A stretch of 64,000 nt of DNA. Origin: Sarcocystis neurona. Lineage: Eukaryota > Apicomplexa > Conoidasida > Eucoccidiorida > Sarcocystidae. Shown here piece after piece: positions 1-12,257 of this stretch. The stretch is from positions 1,385,600 to 1,449,599 of the forward strand of contig KL647295.1 in the NCBI GenBank assembly GCA_000727475.1. Direction: 5' to 3'. Both the position numbers and the translations under genes were made by a program. The notes under the pieces were generated by a model. It worked only from the letters and a program-made list of their open reading frames with translations, searched no databases and was not told the DNA's origin. How positions within the stretch are numbered: the stretch's first letter is position 1; each line of letters begins with the position of its first letter.

Positions 1-590
1 ATATATATAGACACACATACACGCAGAGAGACGGACAGGGAGAGAGTCAGAGGGATAGATAAGCACACGTGCTGTCTCGCTCTGTGTGGCTCTCTGTGTA
101 TATGTGTAGACGCCCATCGATAGGAGCGCTTCCCTGTTCACTCTGACGTAACATACTTGTGTACGTCTATGTACAGCAGTGCTTGTTTTGGACTCGTTGA
201 TGACTTGTTCTTCCTCTTGTCTATCCGATAATAGGCGACGCAGCTCAAGCTCGTGACAGCTTTCTCTCCGCCATTTTCCTCTTCACCTATATACGTACAT
301 GTACACATATGTCCATGTGTGTGGACATACACACTCTCTCTCTGCATTTGTGAATCTTTATTTCTTTATGCGCATGCAGGTGTAAACGTAGACGTGTCGA
401 GAGACACATTTGTGTCGCCGGCTTCCCCGTGTAGTCGTCTCTTGATGTTGCTGTTGCTACTGCGGAGGCATCTTCGGGGGGACGCAGGAGTCTGCTGCTG
501 CTCTGCCTTCCAGGGTTTTGTGCATGCGTTGTTTGTCCACCAGCTACCTGGGTGCCCCGCTGCTGCCCCGGCGCCTGCGTCTGCGTGCAG
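1..590. other. Left flank, inferred intron of the RecG-like gene
   Basis: The first 240 bases are CA/GA-rich simple sequence and the rest is mixed sequence. A good 3' splice site ends at 590 (tgcgtctgcgtgcag), so this stretch is read as the intron before the first visible helicase exon. No coding signal was recognised. Confidence 0.45.
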
Positions 591-730
591 GAGCTGGACG
601 AGAAAGTGCTGCGGAGGTTTGCTGCAATTGCGGCGACGACCGACGGCTTCGAAGTTGCAGCGGCTGACGCAGAAATGCGCGGCGCGGGCACGTTGTTCGG
701 CAAGCAGCAGCATGGGCAGACGGACCTCTG
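591..730 (+). CDS. RecG-like helicase exon (end of helicase core)
   Basis: 140 nt between an acceptor (cgtgcag|GAG) and a donor (CTCTG|GTACGC). It encodes 46 codons plus two bases, starting ELDEKVLRRFAAIA and ending HGQTDL. The entering phase is 0, judged from the conserved frame. Confidence 0.72.
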
Positions 731-3258
731 GTACGCAGGCAGCACTGCCACTCCCAGCAGCAGCAGCAGCAGCAAAACGCATTGGCGCAACAGGGGGATA
801 ACCGAGATATACGCAGCAAAACACACGGCAGGAGGGATTCAGCAGGCACCGGCACTAGCAGCTGCACCAGCAGAAGAGAGGCGGGAGTTCCGCTAGCAGA
901 ACAGCGACAAGCAGCAGCAGCACCACGAGACAGCAGTCGACGCCTCAGAAGCGGAAGCAAGAGGAACAGGCAGCAAGGTGCCAGCCGGGTCGCGGCAGCA
1001 GCAGCAGAAGCAGAAGAAAATAGCAGCTGCCACAGCTGCAGCAACAACTGCGCATGCACCACCGGCAGAAGAGCGCACGCGAGATCCCTTGCACGTGTGG
1101 CCGAGGCGGCAATGACGGCATAAGACGGGTTGCAGCAGCATTTAAACAGCAACAAATGCGGGTGTGGGGGAGGTGGAAGTGCGCCTCAATTTTTTTGCGC
1201 AGCAAAGGGGTGCGGGCACCAGCAGTAGGAAAGCGATCCACGCGCTTGCCGCAGCAGCAACAGACATGGGGAAGCTGCATAGGAGCAGCAGAAATGGCGA
1301 GCAGCAGCAGGCGCATGCAGACAGCAGCACAACAGAGAGCAGCAACCGCTTTGGGCAATAACGCAGGTTCCGTCCAGGGAAGTTGTGCCGCAACAACTGC
1401 CCCAAGCGCGCATACATGCAGCTGCAGAAGGCAAGAAATGCACGCCGAAGAGCGGCGAGAGCGAGCACGAGTCAGCGCGAGCGTGTGTCTGCTGCAGGGC
1501 AGCAGCAGGGAGGAAAGACTGGTGGGCCAGCCGCAACGCAGCCCCAGGTAGAGAGCGACTCTCGGCCAGCACGCGCAGACAACAGCAGCAGCAATAGAAC
1601 GGGGTAGGTGGGACGCATGCAGCAGTAGAGGACGGCCGGGAAACAGCAGCAGCAGCAACGCCGAGACAGAAGGAGAAGCAGCAGAAAGTTTGGTCCAGCA
1701 CGCATGCACCCAATAACATACGAGAGGGATCTGCACGCAGCATCACACCCCACATATGATCTCGGTGTCTTGTCACCAGTGGCAGTTCGAGCAACACCGT
1801 CGCTCGCCCACCTTGCAGCCAGCGCGCTAGCATTCTCCTATTTCCCTTCAGCAGGACGAAAACCATAGCAGGGTCCTTCCTCTCCTCCGCGGCGTCACAC
1901 AGAGAGAGGGAGAGGGCTCAAGACTTGTCAGTATGTCGGTTTCATGCATACACAGAGGAAGGGAGAAGCGACACCAAGCACTTCTCGAGAGTATGTGTAG
2001 ATCTATCATATGCGTGCAACGACGCATGCACATGCATATATATACACATATGTGTGGCTACGCATATGTGTGTGGAGCGGCACTTGCACATATACATATA
2101 TATATATATATATACATATGCGTATGTGTGTATGTAAATACATGCGGAGCGACACTTGCACATACACGTCTATATATGTATACATATGCATATGTGTCTA
2201 CGTATATCCATCTGGGGCGACACTTGCACATATACATATATATATATATATGTATATATATATGCATATGTGCCTATGTATATATATGTGTGGCGACGCT
2301 TGCATATTTATATATGCATGTATTTGTATATGTGTCTATGCGTATATATGTGGAGCGACGCTTGCACATTTATATATACATATATATATATATATGCAGC
2401 GACGGTTGCATATTTCTACATACGTGTATATGTATAGAAGTATATAGATAAATATACAAACGTAGGTATGTAAATATTTGTGTATACTTGCGAAAACGTT
2501 TGTATATGTGTATATATAATATTTTCTACATGACCGTATAAAAATAAGTGCGCATATATACATATATATATATTTATGTAATGAATGATAGTAGGTAGCA
2601 GGCGCGCACACGAATAGCTACTGTGATGCTTCCTTTGACCAGGGTAATACGTGGACTAAAATTGTCGGAGCAGTGCGAGCTCCTGGAACAGGCAGCAGAA
2701 GACGCGAAGGAGATACTCGAATGCTACACGCTGCTACAGCGTCGTAGTCTGCAGCAGCATCAGCAGCAGGACGAGTCGCGTGGTCAAGCGCGGGCGCAGG
2801 ACGGACAGAAGCAGCAGCAGCAGCAAGAACAGAAGCAGCAAGAACAGCTGCAGCAACAGGGAGAACAAGAGGAGGGGCACAGGGAAGAGCAGCAACGACA
2901 AACGCAGCAGCGGCAGCAACCAGAGCAGCTGCAGCAAACCGAGCACCCGCAGCAGCAACCAGAGCAGCTGCAGCGAGAGCGTCAAATGTGGCCACTTCAT
3001 GAGCAGCGGCAGGCGACGCTACGGCAAGGGGACGCTGCTGCTTCTGCTGGAGAAACGAGGCAACGGATCGAAGCAGATAGCTGTTGGGATGGAGGCGCCA
3101 GAGTCGGGGACAACAGAAGAAGCAAGAGTGAAGAAGGTCCTTTTTCATTTCCCCACTGGCTTGAGGACAAAGAGGAGGCGGCCCGCGTCTTCGCGCTAGT
3201 GGAAGAAGTTAAGGAAGTTATTCCTGCAAGCAAGCTGGATTGGTTGTTCAGAGTGTAG
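591..3258 (+). CDS. RecG-type ATP-dependent DNA helicase, 3' part (two exons, 5' end off window)
   Basis: Model: join(591..730, 2643..3258), 756 nt, 251 codons plus stop, in phase through the junction codon TG|G (Trp). The first exon carries the motif at the end of the RecG/Mfd helicase core: TDGFEVAAADAEMRGAG followed by LFGKQQHG, the equivalent of the bacterial RecG segment that ends in G-x-x-Q-H/S-G. The second exon opens with LSEQCELLEQAAEDAKEIL, which matches the C-terminal helix of RecG (LL-x-x-A-x-x-D-A-x-x-L/I-L). RecG proteins remodel stalled forks and Holliday junctions; in a coccidian an apicoplast or mitochondrial site is plausible but cannot be seen because the N-terminus is missing. 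After the RecG homology come about 110 residues of Gln/Glu-rich sequence and a C-terminus ending in SKLDWLFRV. Mfd (TRCF) is the main alternative, because RGAG is also Mfd-like; the second exon favours RecG. Confidence 0.72.
731..2642 (+). other. Intron of the RecG-like gene (1.9 kb)
   Basis: It begins GTACGC and ends tttgaccag. The first kilobase is dense in CAG/GCA runs that stay open in several frames on both strands; no frame resembles a known protein, so they are treated as repeat artefacts. The last 600 bases hold the TA-rich array at 2040-2412. Confidence 0.6.
2040..2412. repeat. TA-rich tandem array with a conserved 17-base core
   Basis: About six units of 45-75 bases. Each has a core close to GGAGCGACACTTGCACA (near 2073, 2147, 2215, 2291, 2353, 2396) followed by a variable (TA)n/(CATA)n stretch. 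The core is much better kept than the spacers. It lies in the RecG-like intron. Confidence 0.8.
2643..3258 (+). CDS. RecG-like helicase terminal exon
   Basis: 616 nt from the acceptor tttgaccag|G to the stop TAG at 3256-3258. It encodes the RecG C-terminal helix, then a Gln-rich stretch made of CAG/GAG codons (about 2745-2990), then a complex acidic C-terminus (FPHWLEDKEEAARVFALVEE and SKLDWLFRV). A start at the in-frame ATG 2626 would give a free-standing 210-residue protein, but the RecG match and the exact phase fit with the upstream exon make it a terminal exon. Confidence 0.7.
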
Positions 3259-4795
3259 AGCGTCTCGGAGCGTAGTGACAGCCCCCGGCTGTACGTACAG
3301 CAGCAGGAAAGAGACACACGTCGCAGCAAGCAGAGAGGTTCGTGGAGTGTACGTACACCCGACAAGAAACGCACAAGGCGTGCGCCGAGACACGCGGTGG
3401 CGGAAACGATTCTTTTCTGCATCCCTGTGAAACGCTGCTGGCGTAGTTCGGAGGAATAGACCAATGTGGAAGACTCTGGCAGTTGCCCGTAGGATGGAAA
3501 GTATATAGATTTGGGGACTTGCGTCTAAACGCATGCCCGGAACTACACGCAGGCACCAGCGGGCCGGAGGTCTATATCTCTATATATATATGTACACACC
3601 TGTATATACCGTTGCGTACAAATACGCGTACATACGTATAATATGCTTTTGCCTATTATACGTGAAACGCTGTCTTGCCAGAGGCTCTTGTATAACCAGA
3701 GTCGCTGCTATATGCACATATGCACATGCATATATATATATATCTCTATACGTCGGACGTGCGTGACAGGTTCGTAGAGTCACACACATATATGGGGGTA
3801 AACACAAACATATGCGCATGCGCACGGGTATGTGCGCACTTCTCTCTCTTCTCGTCCATATATATGAAAAAAGCTGAATCTGCGTAAAGTCTCGTCTCTG
3901 GCCGAAGGGAGTACGTTGGCTGCGCTGACTCACATTTGTAACGAGCACCTTTGTTGTCGACCTTGTCCGGTAGCGACGGCTTGCTAATACTGCCACTGCG
4001 TACAGGTCTCCACTTGAGGCATCTGCTACACAGATATTTCTCTCTCACTAGCTATTGTCTACACACGTGGAGATATGGATACGCTTCTCTATCTCCCTAT
4101 CTATACGAATATATGTAAATGTATATGTATGCGGGCATTTGTAGGTGAATTGACCACTATCTACACACGTGAAGACGTATACATATCTCTCTCAATGCAA
4201 CTGCGTATAAACGTATATATTTGGATATTTATAGACATACTTAGTGTAGTATACATACGTAGGTTTGCACACATTTATCTGTATATGCGTGTATATATAT
4301 ATATATATTCGGTTATTTGAGGATATACATATTATTGCCTACATACGAAGATACGCAACCTGTCGCTCTCTCTCTCTCGCTTTCCCTCTCTAAATATATA
4401 TATTGAACATTGGGAGAGACAGACGCTACTCTTAACCTGTGTAGATATACACAAGGATGGGTAGGTCGTGCGCGTCCTTCGTATGAAGGTGGATCCTTGG
4501 CGAGGACGGGGTCTGCAGAGTAACCCTCTGCCCCGGCGCATGCTCGTCGGAGCTCACACATCTATTCTTCTCGACTCGGTTCAACGAGAAATTCTCAGCC
4601 ATGTGCGGTCGTGAAGCTACGCGTGTAAAGTTACTTCTTTCTGTGTCTCTTTATTATCGCGGATGGCTACAAATTTGCTTCTAATGTTGCAGCTACACAA
4701 CGCAGAAACAACCATTCCTCGCAGAAAAAAAACGCTCTTACTGCTACAAATTTTAATACGAGTCGAATCCCACAAGAACGTACAGGACTGGCTCA
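3259..4795. other. Intergenic spacer
   Basis: Downstream of the RecG-like stop. It contains one GTGTACGTACAC palindrome (3347-3358), then TA/CATA microsatellites from about 3570 to 4320. No gene, RNA or promoter signal was recognised. Confidence 0.6.
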
Positions 4796-5785
4796 CCACT
4801 GCTATACTACTATACTTTAACAATTTCCCGATACTACTACCACTACTATAATACTATTGCTGTTACTACTGCTGTTGCTACTATTAGTACTACTAATACT
4901 ACCAATACTATACTCCTACTGCTACTGCTACTACTATTATTACTCCTACTATACTACTGCTATTCCGGCTACTCCTCTTGTTACTATTATTACTACTACT
5001 ACTACCAATAGTGTACTACTACTGCTACTGCTACTACTAAACTACTGCTACTGGTAGTACTATTCTCAGCACTTCTACTACTGCTACTGCTACTACTACT
5101 ACTACTACTATTACCAATAATATACTACTGCCGCTAGCGCTACTCCGACTACTACTGCTGCTTCTACCACTACTACTACTACTAATACTAATACTACCAA
5201 TTCTAGACCACCGCTGCTACTGGTACTACCACTACAACTGCCTATACTATACTAATGCTGCTACTGCTGTTACGACTCCTACTACTACTGCTGCTACTAC
5301 CAATGCTATACTATTACTACTCCTACTACTACTGGGACGACGACGACCACTGCTCCTACAGCTAGTACTGCCTCTACTTTATTTCTGTCACTGCTACTCC
5401 TCCTTTTATGCTGCCTCTACTGCTACCATTGTCACTACTACGACCGCTACTAAACAACCTACTACTGTGATACTTCTACCCTACTACCACTCCTACTGCT
5501 GCCAGTATCACCACTCCTACAGCTACTACTAGTACTACTACAGCCAAGAGTATTGATACTACTAGTTGTCACAATACTATCACTAGTACCACTACATCTA
5601 GTGCGTCGGCTGCTGCGCCACTGCTAGTTCTACTACTAGTACACCACTAATGATATTGACTCTGCCACTTCCACTATTATGCAACTGCTACCACTCTGCT
5701 ATAATCCTACTGTAGTACGACTGCGAGTCCACCACCACTACGATCGTCGCACTATTATTTCTTCTTGTGCTACAACAACATCTAC
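4796..5785. repeat. About 1 kb degenerate ACT/CTG triplet tract
   Basis: Nearly all of it is built from ACT, TAC, CTG and TGC triplets, with point changes that break the runs (for example about 5090-5115 and 5160-5190). Stops are frequent in the frames examined, so it is not coding. It differs from the CAG runs found in genes and looks like one aged trinucleotide expansion. Confidence 0.85.
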
Positions 5786-6605
5786 TGCTACTGCGGCTTT
5801 ATATATATATATATATACATATATATAGATGTACATTCACTTGTACATAGGTACACTCCATTATTTCTCCCTGTGCTGCAACGACAGCTACTGCTGCCGC
5901 GGCTATACACATATACATGTATACGTATATACGTATATTTGCATGTTGGTACACTCCCGAATGCCGCCTGTATTGATGTCTACCTTTCTGCGGTTATGGG
6001 ACTGTATGTACACACACCTGAACGCCGCCAATTTACGAGTTAGTACATAAACTTTACACGCATGTTCCACGGCATGTAGATAGATATTTTCACGTATATA
6101 CAGTGAAAATCATGGAGACGGGTATTCTTACTGTACACGGGCATTTATACACACGTCTATCTCTATATCTGCATCTATACGTCTATCCATATGTATATAT
6201 AGACAGATAGATTTATCAATTCTTCGCATGGTTAACCGAGATTCGCGAAATCATGAGGAGAGATCGACAAATGCAACGCGTTACATGTCAGAAAATATCT
6301 CTGCAATTTTTCCAAAGGAGTAACCCTACGCTCCTACGAGGACAGTGAAGGCCAAGAACGACTAAGACAGAAAGAGACAACACACCTGGGCGTTCAAAAG
6401 TACCGCCGTGTCGCCGTCCTTGGGGCTGACAAAATTCCAAATTGAAACCCTGTCTATCACTTACCTGTCGGCCACCACGTTTGCAAAATATGTAGTCATA
6501 CAGGCGTGCGTGTGCAAGCGCTCGCGAAAGTTATCAACGCTGTACATACGCTGCGTATTTTCACATCCCAGCTCACCTTAATGGTACCTGCTAGTCTTCG
6601 TACAC

Positions 6606-6645
<40 letters not shown>

Positions 6646-9600
6646 GAGGGGAGGAGAGAGATTCATACACTTGTATGTATCCGCGTGGGTGACTGTGTAT
6701 GTATGATGTATATATATGTATATATATATATATATATATACATACAGACACGCAGTGTGCATGTACTTACATATTTGAATATTTACATGCCATATATATA
6801 CACTGCATATATGTGCGTGGAGACACGAACAAAAGCGACGTTGGTGATAGTAATCCAGCACCTCTGCCCTTCAATCTTTTGTTTAAACCTTGCAGCGACA
6901 TATAGCTGGTAAGACTAAAAACACTTTGATGTCTCGCTGCGGTTCGGTCCTAATCATGCCACATCCCTCTGTACTTGAAGATACATGAATATCCGGACAC
7001 GTTTATCGTAATAATATTCTTCACCGTAAGAAGCTGTCTACAGCTTTCGTAAATCTTTATCAAAATTGTGCACTGTTCGATGCTCGTTCCCCTTCTTTTC
7101 CTCCCCGGGCTGAAAAAAGCTGCTTTCTTCGGTATGCGCCGTGTACATTGTACTCCTGTTGTTCTTGCCAAAAGAGAAGGCTGTAGCCGTTTTCTTTGCT
7201 GGTGGAAAATGCTCCTGTAGAACGCTTGGGCACCTCACAGGTGATACTAAGTCGCTTGATCTGTGCTGTTCCCGCGACAACCGTGGGTCAAACAAAACGT
7301 TTTCTGCTGCTTGTATACGTGTTTCAACCCCGTCTTGCATGGTTCATCTACGATTTTCTCATTCCCGCCTCCAGCGACCTCTTTTCTTTCCATTAGACGC
7401 GTCGGTGGTCCGTGGCCCCTTCACGGGTCGACAAGGCCCTGGTGCACACACAATAATTTCCTCCTACGTGCAGAAACGTTTTGTTTCTCTGGGGCTGCTG
7501 GTGCTGGCCCTTGCACTGCTATAGAACGCATCTTACGATAAAACGGCTTTAAGGTCACAAAGCCAGATAGCAATTACTCTGCTGCTCTCCCTCACCCCCC
7601 TCACCCACTTCATTTCTATCTACTCGATTGACTTCCACGCGTAGAACAGCACGTTTTTGCTGCTTCCATGGCCAGATGTAAAGGTGTGACCTTTCGGGCA
7701 CCAGCGGAGGCGCCGGCGGCCTCCCCTCCTGCGAGAATGTCGATGCAACTGACATCATAACTTCCCTCTCTCTGTCAGCGGCGCGTGATAGCTTGACAGC
7801 CACCTACGTGTATCCATATGTATATGTATACGTGTATATATATATATATATCTATATGTATATACATGGTACATTTTATCGCCACGTCATATGCGGGCAA
7901 CACTGAATAGTGCATATATATAGCATATATATATTATATATATATGCATATATACATATATGGGCAGCTACACATAATATATATATATATATATACAGAT
8001 ATATGTAGCACATATATTACGGTGTCGTATGTGTACAATACTGAATAGTGCATACACATATTTGTATCGTCCTACTTCATATAGTAGTACACTTAGTCAC
8101 ACATCGGTAGTGTGTGTATCACATCGGTAGTGTGTGTATCATATCGCCGTGTAAATTAGGTACGCATACGGGCATACCTCATTCCAGCGTGCCTGACTAC
8201 CCTCACACGCACCGGCCGGTATACGGCTGGCAAATACATCGTTACGTAGACGCCTAGCTTTGTCAACCGTTCAACATGTATAGATGGATATCTACCTATC
8301 TATATTTTTCACTGTCTGTACACATATATATATATATATGTATCTGTATCCACATCTATATCTATTTGTCTACCGGCATACCCATACCTGTATCTGTATC
8401 CATCTCTCTATGTCTCTCTCTCTCTACCTGCGTGTATCCGCTTGAACTCCCGAACAAGATGCACATATGTGTGTACCGCTGCTGATACTGTGGGTGCCGC
8501 GTATCAGCTATAATGTTGGGGAGTTCAAGGGGAGTTGTCACATTTACGAATTCAGGCTGTTCGCTTCTGGTGCTTGCTTGTCTCTCCGTGCAGCTGCACG
8601 TCGTTGTGGGGCCGGGTGGATAGCTATACTGGGCTCAGGAGGTGCCGCGCGAGACGGAGGAGCCCATGGCCTCGTCGCGCGTCTGCATGTGCTGGTTCTT
8701 CGATTTTCGCGACCCGTGTTTGCTTCTTTAAGTTCATAGGTGACACTTGCAGCGTCCAACAAAACGCCCGTTATGCTGCTGGAGCAGCAGGATCCTGCAC
8801 AAACAGAGCGGCAGCAGCAACGCAGCAGCAGCAGCAGCAGCCCACTAGCAGCAGCAGTAGCCCACAAGCGCAGGCAGCCGCCTTAGCAGCGCAGCGCAGC
8901 AGCACAGCACGTCAACAACGCGCGGGCGGGGCTTCTCTTCTCTTTTCCTACACATGAGCGGGGCTGCCTTCGACTAGACGGCGCGCTGCGCGCAACACCA
9001 CACGGGCTGTCCCAGCCTTTGCTTGGTTTCTCTCTGTGCTGGACTGGAAAGCGTGTATACGAGTGTCGTGGGAGAGAACGTGAAGCTGGGACGAAGAAGT
9101 TCAAACGACTGTCCTCCTCCGCCTCGTCCGTCTGCATCCAATTACAGACTGAGGAGCGTCTTGCCCGTAGAAGACGTGTTTTTTTAGAGAGAACGCGCGG
9201 AAACGTGCCAGCAGAGGAGGACGACAACAGAGGCGTGCCTTGAGTCAAGAGGAAGAGTGGACTTCTGTGAAACGGGGAGGAGACGTGCTTTTCCGTCTAC
9301 GGTTTCCTTACTTTCGCGGTTGACGTCGATCTTCATCGTGCGCCCGGGCATTTGCCGCGCAGTCGATTTTCCGCCAACTTTCGGACGGGCGGGTGCCCTC
9401 CGCCCCTCTTCCGCAGCGCCCGATGTGTCCCTGGCGAGCTTTTGCGGATATACGCCCTTTTTTGTGTCCTATTCTTCCTTTTAGAGTTTTCCTTGCGTCC
9501 TGCCCACCACCACATCGTCTCACGAGTGTCTGACCCCGGCTTACCAACCGTCCTCGCGCATGCATATGCTGTAGCGCTTGCTCAAGAGAAAGCCACGTGT

Positions 9601-10277
9601 AAAGTCGAGCCGTCAAGCCGTTGGCAAGACTGGGTAAATTGCCACAAGACGAATGCAAAATTGTAGACACTTACAGCTTCTCTTTAGCCGAGTCCGAGCG
9701 ACGAGGAACTGCATTCGCGCACAGATGCAACTGCTCCGTTCGGTGCGTTTCTCACCCACAGCGGCTGCGACACCGTCAGCGAAACAGACGCTTCTTTATT
9801 TTTTCAGCCTATGAGGCTTCGTGAGGAAGAGTTGCGCCACCCGTCTTGCCGGTCTTTCTTCTGGGGGCGGAAACAGTGATGCTGCTTCTTCTCGTTTTCC
9901 TCTCGCACTTCTTCTACCCTTTCCTGTGAACAGGAGTGTCACCCCGGTCGACAGGAGCAGCTCAGTCACCGCGTTGAACGCGTCATTTGGATAGACAAAT
10001 TTTCAGCAGCGCCACCAGCACCAACAGGGGCAAGAACAGCTGTGTACGTATCTGTGTACATGTATAGAGATACGGGCGCATGCCTGTATGAGCATATGTA
10101 TCTATGCAGTCGTCTGACTGTCTTTACATACTCACAAACAGACAAACACTCATTTGTATGTATATATTTATGTGCATACATGCATCGTCACGCACTTCTA
10201 TAACAGCAGAATCCGCAGCAGCAGTACCATCAGCAGCAGCATCAGCAGCAGCATCAGCAGCAGCAGGAGCATCTGCA
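5786..10277. other. Intergenic spacer with microsatellites and more complex patches
   Basis: TA-rich microsatellites occur at about 5800-5840, 6605-6640, 6710-6745, 7830-7860 and 7920-8000, with more complex DNA at 6240-6600, 6940-7800 and 8500-9960. On the minus strand 7558-7753 is a short open frame (about 64 codons from ATG; contains SHLYIWPWKQQKRA) that could be an exon but matches nothing known. CAG runs near 8820-8930 have no supported frame. The 8.9-9.9 kb patch, rich in C and T, may include the leader of the downstream helicase gene; this is inference from position only. Confidence 0.4.
8101..8140. repeat. Perfect 20-bp tandem duplication
   Basis: acatcggtagtgtgtgtatc occurs twice, head to tail and without mismatch, in TA-rich spacer. 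Confidence 0.9.
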
Positions 10278-10359
10278 GCGCAGTCTTCTCTGTCGCGCAG
10301 CCTTCTCTGCCGCGCAGCCTTCTCTGCCGCGCAGCCTTCTCTACGGCGCAGTCTTCTCG
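10278..10359. repeat. 17-bp minisatellite upstream of the RNA helicase
   Basis: About 4.8 copies of GCGCAGCCTTCTCTGCC with a few substitutions. The unit length is not a multiple of three, so translation shifts frame at each copy and the array is unlikely to be coding. It follows a CAG run. Confidence 0.85.
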
Positions 10360-10368
10360 TTAGCAGCG

Positions 10369-10575
10369 TTGTCGCACGACCGTGAGGAGGAAGAGGAGGA
10401 GCAGCAGCAGCAGGAGCCGGAGGGCGACCGTCAGCTGGGCGTGACCGGCCTGGCCTTGAGGCAGCAGCAAACGTTTTCATCTGCATACACGCCAGAAGAT
10501 AGAGGAGAAGAAGAACTCGATCATCAAGAGTTTTCCTCTTACCTTCCGAACTACCAACACTTTTTCGTGCGTGAG
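10369..10575 (+). CDS. Exon-like open segment, unrecognised
   Basis: The frame reads [19 protein letters not shown] and later ELDHQEFSSYLPNYQHFFVR before a possible donor (GTGAG|GTATCC). The second half is complex and protein-like. It would end in phase 0, which does not fit the helicase frame starting 41 bases later at ATG 10617, so it is either an upstream exon with another partner or chance. No ATG begins it. Confidence 0.25.
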
Positions 10576-10616
10576 GTATCCCTCCCGTGCTTCTCCTTCT
10601 GCTCCACCGCGGCAGG

Positions 10617-12257
10617 ATGAAAAGGAGACCCTCGAGCGGAAGGACGTCGCCCCGTCGCGACGCTGCGACAGGAGCTGCTTCGACCGCCGCCGTCGCAGTG
10701 ACGGATGCGTCAACTTCTCCTCGTCCACATGCACAGAACTCTTCTCTCCTTCCTGGGGCAAAGCGCCAGCAGCTGCAGCCGCAGCGTCGTCGACGCTCAA
10801 GGTCTGCTGCTAGCGGCTCGGCTTCTTCTTCGCGCTCATTCTCCCCCTCACACAGTAGTTCCCAGCGTCTGGCTGCTGCCAGAATGTTGGTGTCGCCGAG
10901 TTCCTCTGCTTCGCTTCGAGCGTCCCCGTCTTCTTCTTCGTCTTTCGGGTCTTCTTCGCGTCCCGGGTCTTCTTACTCTGCTGCGGGTACTGCAGCCTCT
11001 GCCTTTTCTTCTTCTTTTTCTTCCCGGCGGCTGCGCGGTGGTGGGGGACGCGTAGAGTCTGTTGGGACGGCAGCTCCGGAGGGGGCGCCGTCTCGCGCGT
11101 CGGCGGCAGGAGCGGGAAGCGCAGGGAAGAAGCGGCTGTCTCTTCCCGCCTCAGCAGGAACGGCAGCGGGAGAAGCGGCTGCACCGCCGGGCGCGCAGAA
11201 GAAGACGCTCAGCAGCAGCAACAGAGGGAGAGGCGGCAGAGGCGCGAAGGGAGGAGGAGATGCAGGAGGACGGGGAAAGAAAGGAGGAGGAGGGGGGGGG
11301 GGAGGCCCATTTGCAGCGCTTGGTTTGTCTGCGCATGCAGCAGCAGCAGCACGACGTGCGATGGGCTTCAGGCTGCCAACGCCGATTCAGCGGCGGGCCA
11401 TTCCTGCGATTCTGCAAGGAAGTGACTGCGTCATAGTCTCCCGTACAGGGTCGGGGAAAACTGCTGCATTTTTGCTGCCGCTGCTCGATCTGCTACAGTC
11501 GCATGCGACGGTTGTTGGCGTTCGGTGTCTGATTTTATCGCCGACACGGGAACTGGCGCTGCAGACCGCGGCGGTGGCTCGGAAGCTGCTGCGCTGTCCG
11601 CGGTTCCCCTCCCCAGCGGCCGCCGCCGCCACGGGCGAGGGCAGCAGCAGCAGCAGCAAAAGCAGCAGCAGCAACAGAGGGAGCAGCGGAAGTGGCGACG
11701 AGGAGGAGAGCAGCAGCGACGCGGAGGCAGATGGCGCGGCAGACAGGCAGTCTCACGCAGCCGATGAAACAACAGGCGTAGGGGGGGGCGGAGGGGCTGA
11801 AGGGGACAGCGGCTTCTCTTCTCTGCGTCTCGGAGTGCTGCTCGGCGGCGCCAAGTACGACGCGCAGTTCGAGACGCTGGCCTGCAACCCGGATATTTTA
11901 TTGGCCACTGTGGGAAGGCTGTGGCAGCTGCTGCAGGACGGCGTCCTCGGCTCTCTGGCTGCAGTACGTCTCGTGGTCTTGGACGAAGCAGACAAACTTT
12001 TCGAGCTGGGGTGGGCAGAGCAGCTGCAGCTGCTCTGGAGAAGTCTTCCCGTGTCGAAGCAGGTGCTGCTGATTTCTGCGACCCTCCCGCAACAACTCGC
12101 CGACTTCGCCAAGGCAGGCGGCCTGCTGCATCAGCCTCAGCTCCTGCGGCTGCAGAACGAGTGTACGATCAGCGACACGCTGCGGCTCCATTTCGTCTTC
12201 GTCCCCGTCCCGCAGAAAGTTGCTGCGGCTCTCTGTCTCGTTCTTGACGCCGTCAAA
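10617..12257 (+). CDS. DBP10 exon 1 (start to end of RecA domain 1)
   Basis: 547 codons: Arg/Ser-rich N-terminus, a Gly-rich linker ([16 protein letters not shown]), then the Q motif, motif I, Ia, II ([13 protein letters not shown]) and III (ISATLP). It ends at DAVK with donor AAA|GTAGGT. A repeat-encoded Ser/Asp insertion separates KLLRCPRF from [15 protein letters not shown]. Confidence 0.88.

Noticed and set aside
366..1736. Long minus-strand frames over the RecG-like exon and intron (150-260 codons, Leu/Cys/Ala-rich).
   Set aside because: They are the reverse reading of CAG/GCA runs, and the plus strand carries the RecG motif in the same place.
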